Below are positions 27,507-34,489 of a DNA stretch of 34,489 nt, one piece after another. A program made the position numbers and the translations under genes. Below the pieces are notes generated by a model. That model saw only the letters and a list, made by a program, of their open reading frames with translations, did not search any database and was not told where the DNA came from. Positions within the stretch are counted from its first letter, which is position 1. Each line of letters opens with the position of its first letter. The DNA is taken from assembly GCA_001304855.1 (NCBI GenBank), contig BBZN01000047.1, positions 1-34,489 on the forward strand, read 5' to 3'. This DNA is from Clostridia bacterium UC5.1-1D2 (GTDB lineage Bacteria; Bacillota; Clostridia; Lachnospirales; Lachnospiraceae).

Positions 27507-28564
27507 ATGGGTTTATTCAATAAAATGAAGGAGCCGGTTTTTCTGAAGGAGAGCAGCGATGCCAGGTACAGCTGGAGGCATTGAAGGCGTTGGAACCTCT
27601 TCTCAATGATGCGGGAAAGATTTTAATCAGACAGGATATTAAAAACCTTGAATATGGAATTGCAGGTGAAAAAAATATTGCATATGAGTTGAAAAACTGT
27701 CATATGCCCATGTATATTTTACATGATATCTATATTGAATATGGGGATTTAAGCGCACAGATTGATTATCTTGTATTTACCAGAAAGATTTGCTTTGTAA
27801 TTGAATGCAAAAATCTTTATGGCAATGTTGAAATAAACAGCGCAGATGATTTCATCCGTTCCATTGAATATAACGGCAAGTGGAAAAAGGAGGGTATATA
27901 TTCTCCCATCACACAAAACCAGCGGCATCTGGAACTGATGAGGAAAATTGTGATTGACAGGAGGGGAAATTTTCTCACTAAATTTGCCACTGCCAAAGGA
28001 TTTGATGATTTTTATAAATCAGTGGTGGTTCTGGCTAATCCTAAGACAGTGCTCAATATGAAGTATGCCAAAAAAGAAATTAAGGAAAAAGTAATTCGTG
28101 CGGATCAGCTGGTTCAATATATAAAAGAGAGATATAACGAATCAAAGGAGCTTGCTGATTCCGATGCGGAGATGCAGGAGTGGGCGCAGTCGTTTCTTGT
28201 TTTAAACAGGCAGAAAGAAACCGGTTATACAGAAAAATATGAAGCTTATAGAGCCGGAAGCCTGAAAGGGCCCGCTGAAAAAGAAGCTGAGACGGTCCGG
28301 CAGACGGAAGAAACCTGTGATGCCGATGAAAAAGAAAAGATAGAGGAGACGGCTATTTTTAAAGAACTGAAGGCCTACCGGCTGAAAAAGAGCCGGGAGG
28401 AACAGATAAAACCATATTTTATATACAATAATAATCAGTTGATTGATTTGATTTCCAAAATGCCTGGAACGAAGGAAGCCTTAAAGTCCGTTGACGGATT
28501 TGGAGAGCTTAAAACAGAAAAATATGGAGAAGACATCTTGAAAATAATCGAGAAACACAGATAG
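27507..28564 (+). CDS. NERD-HRDC protein (one frameshift as given)
   Basis: Start ATG 27507 behind GGGAGG. The first 18 codons end in a false stop. Adding one C at 27562-27563 continues SSDAQVQLEALKALEPLL and gives 352 residues. Residues about 45-160 form a NERD nuclease-related domain: GEKNIAYELKN, the acidic pair SAQIDYLVFTRKICFVIECKNLYG (D...ECK, PD-(D/E)XK-like) and SPITQNQRHLELMRKI. The middle is charged and probably flexible. The last 75 residues (FKELKAYRLKKSREEQ ... YNNNQLIDLISKMPGTKEAL ... GFGELKTEKYGEDIL) are an HRDC nucleic-acid-binding domain as found in RecQ and RNase D. It probably acts on DNA or RNA; the substrate is unknown. Composition is somewhat AT-richer than its neighbours. 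Confidence 0.85.
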
Positions 28565-28665
28565 CAGCCGACAGGACGCGGCATAACTTTTAATTTTGAA
28601 GAACCGTCCGGATCCCCGGGACACATGGTTGCGGTAAAAGAAAGAGACAGTAAGGAGATGGCAGA

Positions 28666-29409
28666 ATGCAATACAGCCGGATGAAAAAGAAACTTCTGGG
28701 AATGTTTGATGAAAATAAATTAGTGAAAACTCCCCGGGAGTGGGGATTCTTCCATGAATCAGAGCGGGATGTGAAGCGCCTGGGGTACTGTACCAATCTT
28801 ACGGAGGAAACCATAGAGGAGGCGCGGAAGGAAAAAATTGATTTCCTTCTGACCCATCACGATTCCTGGGAATTTGTATTTGGTTTGAAAGAAGCCTGCA
28901 ATCAACTGTTGAGAGATTACAATATTATCCATGCATTTTTTCACGGGCCTCTGGACGACGCAGCATTTGGCACCAGCGCGTCTCTGGCCAAAGCTATAGG
29001 AATGTTTAATTGCAAAAGGGTTATGCCTTATGAAGATGTATACTGTGCAGGCTTAATCGGTGAAGTATTGGAAACTGGATTTCAGGATTTTGCCCTCAGG
29101 CTCAAGGATATATTGCAGGAGGATATACGCTGTTTTTGTAACAACCGCGGTCCTGTGCGCAAGGCAGCCGTGGCAGCCGGAGGGGGCAATATGACCACTG
29201 AAATGAGGATAGCGGCGGAAGCGGGATGCGACACCTATATCACAGGAGAGTATGCGCTTTACTCCCAGCAGTATGCCCGCCATGCAGGAATGAGCCTTCT
29301 CGTTGGAAGCCACACAAACACGGAGATACTGGGCGTAAAATCCATGGCGGAAGGTTTAGCAAGAGAAACGGATATTAAAATAATCAGGCTGCCGGAGGCC
29401 AATGATTAA
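28666..29409 (+). CDS. Nif3-like dinuclear metal centre protein
   Basis: Nif3/DUF34 family, 247 residues with an intact frame. Conserved metal-binding residues are visible in FLLTHHDSW (His pair), HAFFHGPLDDA and GSHTNTEILGVK. GNMTTEMRIAAEAGCDTYITGEY matches the usual 'GSGxxxxxxAxxxGADxxxTGD' block. AAGGAG lies upstream of ATG 28666. The family has been linked to GTP cyclohydrolase I-like activity and metal handling, but its cellular role is still uncertain. The 100-base gap to the NERD gene has no terminator, so the two may be co-transcribed. Confidence 0.9.
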   Translation: MQYSRMKKKLLGMFDENKLVKTPREWGFFHESERDVKRLGYCTNLTEETIEEARKEKIDFLLTHHDSWEFVFGLKEACNQLLRDYNIIHAFFHGPLDDAAFGTSASLAKAIGMFNCKRVMPYEDVYCAGLIGEVLETGFQDFALRLKDILQEDIRCFCNNRGPVRKAAVAAGGGNMTTEMRIAAEAGCDTYITGEYALYSQQYARHAGMSLLVGSHTNTEILGVKSMAEGLARETDIKIIRLPEAND

Positions 29410-29439
29410 AATAGCTATGGGTTCAGGGCCGCAGCGGCT

Positions 29440-29586
29440 TTTCAACTGGAGAGAATTCCTGCGATACTGAGCGTCAGCAGAAAAACCGATGTGCCAAACT
29501 ACGATCCCCAACGGTTCATAAACCGCATAAAAGGGGCGGGGGAGAGCGTTATATTTCAGCCGCAGACAAGAAAAAGCAGAAAATGA
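29440..29586 (+). pseudogene. DUF1848 N-terminal scrap
   Basis: The frame reads FQLERIPAILSVSRKTDVPNY, then DPQRFINRIKGAGESVI, and stops at 29584-29586. 'ILSxSRRTDIPAxxxxxFxNRxK' is the start of DUF1848 proteins, normally about 300 residues. There is no start codon in place and the remaining 250 residues are absent, so only a remnant is left. The rest of 29410-29644 holds no gene. Confidence 0.45.
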
Positions 29587-29644
29587 CAGGACGCCCTGTC
29601 TGAAATCCTGTAAGATGATATCAGGAGAAAGGAAGTGCCTGCAC

Positions 29645-30520
29645 ATGGAGTGGACGGAAAGCTTAAAACGGTCAATTAAATATATGGAGGATCATCTCAT
29701 GGAGGATATGGGCCCGGAGGATGTGGCAGCCGAAGTGTTTATGTCCCCTTTTTATTTCCAAAAGGGTTTTAAGATTATGACCGGGTATTCCGTAGGGGAG
29801 TATATCAGGAACCGGAGATTGTACCTGGCCGCCCTGGAGGTTTTGTCGGAACGGGAGAAAATTATTGACCTGGCATACAAGTACGGTTACGATACGCCCG
29901 AAAGCTTTACCAAAGCATTCAGCCGCTTTCACGGAGCGCCGCCTATGCAGATCAGGGGCAGCGGCGGCAGTATAAGGACATTCCTTCCTCTCACGATAAC
30001 AGTCACGATACAAGGAGGAAATAAAATGGATTATGTAGTGGAGCGGATGGAGTCATTTCAGGTTATCGGCTTTAAGAAGGTTTTTTCATTTGAAACTGCC
30101 TACGGGGAAATTCCTAAATTCTGGGAAGAGTTCTGCGACAGGTGCAGGAATGGAAGGTATGAGGAGGATGTACTGCGCACAGTGAAAGACTGCCAGGTGG
30201 GAGAATTTGCAATCAGTGTGGATGATATGGAGGGACAGAAGCAGTTTCACTATTTTCTCGCGGGCAAATACAACGGAGGCCCCATTCCGGAGGGGATGGA
30301 GGTGTTTGAAGTGCCTGCCTGCCACTGGGCCAAGTTCCGGTGCAGCGGCCCCATGCCCGGAGCCTTACAAACTGTAAACACCCGTATTTTCAAAGAATGG
30401 CTTCCGGGAAACCCGGAATATGACATTGCCATGCCCATTAACATTGAATGGTATTCTATGGGGGATATAAAGTCGGCCGACTATGAGAGCGGCATCTGGA
30501 TCCCTGTGAAACAAAAATAG
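29645..30520 (+). CDS. AraC-family regulator with GyrI-like effector domain
   Basis: A 291-residue regulator with an intact frame from ATG 29645. Residues 1-105 form the double helix-turn-helix: LKRSIKYMEDHLMEDMGPEDVA, AEVFMSPFYFQKGFKIMTGYSVGEYIRNRRL, IIDLAYKYGYDTPESFTKAFSRFHGAPP. Residues 130-291 form a GyrI-like/AraC effector-binding domain (YVVERMESFQVIGFKKVFSF, later EVPACHWAKFRCSGPMPGALQ and PEYDIAMPINIEWYSMGD) that binds small, often hydrophobic ligands. This is the Rob/BmrR-like architecture usually linked to drug or stress response. No target gene is adjacent in the same direction except the sensor kinase group, which has a terminator in between. Confidence 0.92.
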   Translation: MEWTESLKRSIKYMEDHLMEDMGPEDVAAEVFMSPFYFQKGFKIMTGYSVGEYIRNRRLYLAALEVLSEREKIIDLAYKYGYDTPESFTKAFSRFHGAPPMQIRGSGGSIRTFLPLTITVTIQGGNKMDYVVERMESFQVIGFKKVFSFETAYGEIPKFWEEFCDRCRNGRYEEDVLRTVKDCQVGEFAISVDDMEGQKQFHYFLAGKYNGGPIPEGMEVFEVPACHWAKFRCSGPMPGALQTVNTRIFKEWLPGNPEYDIAMPINIEWYSMGDIKSADYESGIWIPVKQK

Positions 30521-30540
30521 AAAAGGCAAAAAGACAGCTT

Positions 30541-30577
30541 AAGCCTGTGACGCGTATATTCGCGCCGCAGGCTTTTT
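30541..30577 (+). terminator. Intrinsic terminator after AraC gene
   Basis: AAGCCTG (30541-30547) pairs with CAGGCTT (30568-30574). An inner CGCG...CGCG stem lies between, and five T run from 30573 to 30577. Confidence 0.88.
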
Positions 30578-30733
30578 GAAAGTCTGAGAGGAGCTAAAAA
30601 CCCCTTTTTGAGGGAGGATTGGGACTGGGCGTATAAGCGGGAGGATGGAGCTTTTTCAATCAATGCTGGTAAATAGAGTCAATTTAGGTTAAAATATAAG
30701 TATTGAATATACAAAGGATTTTATAATGGGTGG

Positions 30734-32870
30734 ATGAGTATGAAAGTACAAACAATAGGGACAAAAGGTAAATTCGGTTATTTTTGTATTACGCTAATCG
30801 TTGTTTCCTGTTTGCTGTTTGAGCTGATAAGCACATACTGGCTGTCGTCGCAGATCGAGCAGAGCAACCGGAAAATCATGCTGAACTATGCAAACCAGAC
30901 CGCCTCCCGTCTGAAAGATACCTTCAACAAGATAGACGCAAGTCTGGAGGAAATAAAGGAGGACCTGGCGGAGAATCAAGCCGCGGATTTAGAAACGTGC
31001 TTGCAGGCCCTTCAGAAATATAACCGCATCTGGGAAACAGAGGTCAGCGGGGTGATTTTGGAAGATGGAAGGTCCCTCCTGTCCGACGGACGTTATATGG
31101 CGTTTGAAAATGAAATCAGGCTCAACGATGTCATGGCTTATTCGGATCAGCTGAATCTTACGTACCAGACCATAGACAAGTCAGAGTTTCTGGTATTTGC
31201 AAAGCCCTTCCAGGTGCAGATGGGCAGTGAGGCAGTGACCGGTATTTTCTCTACCCTCAGTTTGAAGGAACTGGCCAGCATGCTGGGCGAGTACGGTTAC
31301 AGCCACAGCAGTTTTCTCGCATTGGTCCGCCAGGACGGCAATAACATCTATAAGCAGGGGGAGGCGGAGGGACTTAAGACAAATTGTTTTGAGGATCTTT
31401 CGGCGCTCCAGATTCATAAAGGCGATTCGGTGGCCAGATGAAAAACCGGATGAAGGTGTCTATGGACGGAACGCTTATTTACACGAAGGAAGGGCAGGAA
31501 TTATATTTGGCTTACGTTCCCCTAAATGTGAATTACTGGTATCTTCTCATAGGCACACGGACGGAAGCCATCGATTATACGGCCTTGTCCCGCCTGTATT
31601 ATACCACTTCAGGGGTGCTGGCGGCGGCTGTCATTGTGATGGGGCTGTTTGGAGTGCTGTATCTGATACTGCGCAACAGAGAGATTTCCGCCCGCAATGA
31701 AGAGCTGAAGCGGATGATGGAACTGGCTAATCAGGCCAATGCTGCAAAGCGTGATTTCCTGGCCAAGGTTACCCACGAGATACGGACCCCTCTCAACGGC
31801 GTCATGGGCATGATAACCCTGGCCGGGAAGCACAGCGGGGAGATGCAGCCCTGCAAGGAGTATTTGGACAAGGCGATGATCTCGGCAGAATATCTTCTGG
31901 GACTCATCGACGATGTGCTGAATATGTCCCAGATAGAGAGCGGTAAAATGAAGCTGGTTGCCGAACCTGTTGATATGGCAAGGCTGAAGAACGAGTTGGA
32001 AACGATCACACAATCTAACGCAGAAAAAAGAAGCTTACGGTCCGCATCGACGACTCGGGCTTAAAGCACCGCTGTTTTATATCGGATTATCTGCGGCTGA
32101 AGCAGATTTTAGTGAATCTCATATCCAATTCCATTAAGTATACAGAGGAGGGAGGAACAATCGAAGCCGCTATCAGCGAGACGGAGGAAGATAACCGGCC
32201 CCTTGTAGTATTTTCTGTGAAGGATAACGGCGCAGGGATTTCCGACGGGGCCCTTGAGCGCATATTCGACTCTTTTGAGCAGGGAGATGTGAATAACACA
32301 GTTCCCGGAAAGGGCGTAGGTCTGGGCCTGTCTATTGTGAAGAGCATTGTGGAGATGATGAATGGCAGGATCGAAGTGGAAAGCAAGGTGGGAGAGGGAA
32401 GCTCTTTTCGGGTTTACCTTCCCCTGGAGGTGTGCAGCCGGGAAACCGGTAAGAACGAATCGGACGGGGAGGCGGACCTGAAAGGGATTTCTGTTCTTCT
32501 GGCAGAAGATAACGCTCTCAATGCAGAAATTGCAATTGAGCTTTTAAAGGATAAAGGAGCATGCGTGACCCTGGCCCGGGACGGTGAAGCTGCGGTAGAA
32601 CTGTTTCTGTCCTCTGCCTCCGGCACGTATCAGGTCATCCTGATGGATATACAAATGCCCGTGAAAAACGGGATTGAGGCATCCATGGAAATCCGCTGTT
32701 CAGAGCATGAGGAAGGCCGTGATATTCCTATTATAGCCATGACCGCCAATGCGTTCGAGGAACAGAAGGAGGAAATGATACGGGCGGGAATGACCGACTT
32801 CTTGTATAAGCCCATAGACATAGATAAGGTATGTATGTGCATCAGAAAATGGATACGGGAGAGAGGATAA
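30734..32870 (+). CDS. Hybrid sensor histidine kinase/response regulator (two frameshifts as given)
   Basis: Membrane sensor kinase of 712 residues when repaired. A first membrane helix (FCITLIVVSCLLFELISTYWL), an extracellular sensor of about 250 residues (probably Cache-like) and a second helix (GVLAAAVIVMGLFGVLYLIL) are followed by the kinase core. The HisKA site is FLAKVTHEIRTPLNGVMG (His codon 31774-31776). ATPase boxes are LISNSIKYTEEGG, DNGAGI and GKGVGLGLSIVKSI. A C-terminal receiver from about 32490 has ILMDIQMPVKNG (phospho-Asp) and TANAFEEQ. One C missing at 31434-31435 and one A in the six-A run 32024-32029 break the frame. No output DNA-binding domain or cognate regulator is in the window. 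It overlaps the next gene by one base. Confidence 0.9.
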
Positions 32871-33747
32871 TGAAAAAATACAGGGGATGGATATTCATCA
32901 TATGCATATTTGTTTTGCTTACGGCAGGGGCTTTGGTCACAGGGGTACTGAAAGTAAAAGCGTATACGGTTGCGGTGAACAGGGAAAAAACAGATTTGCT
33001 GAACCGCCGCATGGGTGAGACGATGGAACTTCTGGAACTTCTGACCCGGGATGAAAGGATCCGTTCGGCGGACATAAGCTACCAGGACAAAGCGCGGATT
33101 CTGACAGACATAAACAGGGATAAGGGATATATGATGATCCGGATTCTGGATTCGGATATGAATGTGTACAGGGAGGATACAGGACTGGCTTCCGACTTAT
33201 CCAGCAGAGATTATCTCCAGACACTCTATGCCACCGGCGAACCTCAGGTGACCGATGCATTTCTGGCTGGGGCGGATGGAGTTACCATCAATTATACGGT
33301 GGCCGTTGCCATAAAAGAGGGGGAGGAGGTGACGGGGGCTATATTTGCAGCTATCTATGGTGATGAGATTGCAGGAGATCTTTTGGGGGACGGTTCCGCA
33401 AATGTTCTCATAGGAAGCGAATTCCAGTATATGAGCGGTGTTTCTGCCGACAGATTCGGAATGCCGGCAGCACAGATCCTGGAGGAGGAAGGAAAAACTA
33501 CAGTGCCCGTTGAAAATATACTTTTGGATTTTTACGACCGTAAGGACGGCAGCTTCTGGAGTATAGGTAAGGGAAAGATCTGCTGCTATGCCTACGCTCC
33601 GGTAGAAAATACAAATGGAGCGTTCTGACGGAGGTTCATCTGATTTCCGGGGCTGAAAGGGTAATTGTCCTGTATGGGGCGGCAGTTGCCCTTCTGACTG
33701 TGGGAGGGGCCATATGGTTTATCAGAAAAAAGGCCAAAGGATTGTAA
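32870..33747 (+). CDS. Cache-like sensor membrane protein without output domain (one frameshift as given)
   Basis: Start ATG 32870 shares its A with the kinase stop (TAATG), so the two are translationally coupled. An N-terminal helix (WIFIICIFVLLTAGALVTGVL) is followed by about 225 extracellular residues with a Cache/PAS-like pattern: DINRDKGYMMIRILDSDMNVYREDTG, SSRDYLQTLYATGEPQVTDAF, INYTVAVAIKEGEEVTGAIFAAIYGDEI. One A missing at 33613-33615 hides the end. The repaired frame reads TKWSVLTEVHLISGAERVIVL, then a second helix, and stops at 33745-33747 with tail RKKAKGL, 292 residues in all. Cache sensors normally sit on kinases, chemoreceptors or GGDEF proteins; here nothing follows the second helix. 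It may assist the kinase upstream. Confidence 0.8.
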
Positions 33748-33813
33748 GTAAATCTTCAAACGTTCCGTCTGTATATATGGTATGATATTCAGACAGGAAG
33801 GGAGATGTTTGAA

Positions 33814-34406
33814 ATGGGAAAAAATACAGCGTATGGATAACAGCGGCGGTTGTGGGGCTGTGGGCTGCGGGAATAACAGCGTGCGGTTTGCCGGAGCGGG
33901 GAGCGGGACTGGCTGCAGAAACGGCAGAGGAGAGCGGGACTGGTGCGGGGAACCTGTTGGGAGAAGAAAACAAGGCGGAGGCGGTGGCTGAGAAGGGGCC
34001 GGAAGGCGGCATTCCCGTTGAGATTTTTTACGGGGATGATAATGGGGAGCTTATTCTCAGCAAAGAGATGTTTGTCACGGATGTGGACCAGCAGGAGCTT
34101 GTAAGGTGTCTTGTGGAAGCCGGCATTCTGGAGGATGGAACGGAGGTCCTGACCCTGGAGCGGAGAGAAGATAAGAAGGGCGTCTATCTGGATGTTGACT
34201 TCAACGGGAAATTCACTGAAAAGCTGAACCGCATGGGTACGTCCGGTGAGCGAATCTATATGGGAAGCGTAGTGAATACGTTTCTCACTGCCTTTGAGGC
34301 AGACTTTATGATGGTCACGTCCGGGGGCAGGACCATAGAGAGCGGTCACGCGATCTACGACGAATATCAGGGGCCCTATGAGAGAAGCGCAGAGCGTACA
34401 TTCTGA
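33814..34406 (+). CDS. GerMN-domain lipoprotein (one frameshift as given)
   Basis: ATG 33814 lies nine bases after GGGAG. Adding one A to the six-A run 33819-33824 gives the lipoprotein signal MGKKYSVWITAAVVGLW, ending in the lipobox GITAC, and 197 residues in all. Without the repair the signal is lost and the gene appears to start at 33852. After an Ala/Glu/Gly linker, residues 67-190 form a GerMN domain (PVEIFYGDDNGELILSKEMFV, GVYLDVDFNGKFTEKLN, GSVVNTFLTAFEADFMMVTSGGR), a fold found in spore and cell-envelope lipoproteins such as GerM. The role is probably at the cell surface, possibly as a partner of the sensor pair upstream. It has a 66-base gap and perhaps its own promoter (TATGAT near 33781). 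Confidence 0.82.
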
Positions 34407-34411
34407 GGCGC

Positions 34412-34489
34412 AGGTTCCGGCAGCCACAGGATTGGTTTCCCCTCGTTTACGGAGGGGAAAGCCGCCGTTTGGAACCTCTGAGCTGCCGG
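34412..34489 (+). other. Structured RNA-like segment at window edge
   Basis: TTTCCCCTC (34436-34444) pairs perfectly with 34452-34460. AGGTTCC (34412-34418) can pair with GGAACCT (34471-34477) around it. CCGGCAG (34417-34423) can instead pair with CTGCCGG (34483-34489) at the very end. The last two pairings exclude each other. No T-tract is seen before the window ends, so this may be a terminator, a leader of the next gene, or chance. Confidence 0.35.

Overview
The window looks like chromosomal DNA from a Gram-positive anaerobe of the Clostridia, probably a gut Lachnospiraceae (Clostridium cluster XIVa type). The reasons are a T-box leader, an FMN riboswitch, AGGAGG-type ribosome binding sites, a SpaA/Cna-B surface adhesin and a GerMN lipoprotein. 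Base composition is close to half G+C except at the AT-richer left edge (about 1-970). I see no rRNA, tRNA, CRISPR array or complete insertion sequence.

Layout. (1) 1-970: a gene tail and an unassigned protein with an HExxH zinc-peptidase-like motif. (2) 1211-3050, minus strand: a stand-alone TrpB2-type tryptophan synthase beta chain behind a tryptophan-type T-box leader and its promoter. (3) 3052-3363: a MATE-transporter scrap. (4) 3393-12329: a LysR regulator and a NikABCDE-like ABC importer, followed in the same transcription unit by a DinF-like MATE exporter and an AstE/AspA-type zinc deacylase. (5) 12500-15121: remnant of a Rossmann/DUF2520 gene, then panB-panC-panD (pantothenate and beta-alanine synthesis). 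(6) 15210-16352: an Rpn/PD-(D/E)XK 'transposase' family nuclease with its own strong promoter. (7) 16382-20433: promoter, FMN riboswitch, terminators and ribD-ribE-ribBA-ribH (complete riboflavin/lumazine route). (8) 20535-25156: a very large secreted, membrane-anchored adhesin. (9) 25318-29586: a DUF4825-like lipoprotein, an alpha/beta hydrolase, a NERD-HRDC protein, a Nif3-like protein and a DUF1848 scrap. (10) 29645-34406: an AraC regulator with a GyrI-like effector domain, a hybrid sensor histidine kinase, a Cache-only membrane protein and a GerMN lipoprotein.

The dominant technical signal is that about fifteen genes are broken by frameshifts, and nearly every one is repaired by adding one base, very often in a short homopolymer. 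After repair the lengths are multiples of three and the proteins have normal family lengths. This pattern fits sequencing or assembly deletions much better than real decay. I therefore list these loci as CDS and describe the repaired product. Only three loci (MATE scrap, DUF2520 remnant, DUF1848 scrap) look truly degenerate.

The best candidate for something not well described is the importer-exporter-deacylase cassette at 4537-12329. A nickel/metallophore-type importer is joined by overlapping genes to an efflux pump and a zinc-dependent deacylase. Second is the kinase / Cache-only protein / GerMN lipoprotein group at the right end.
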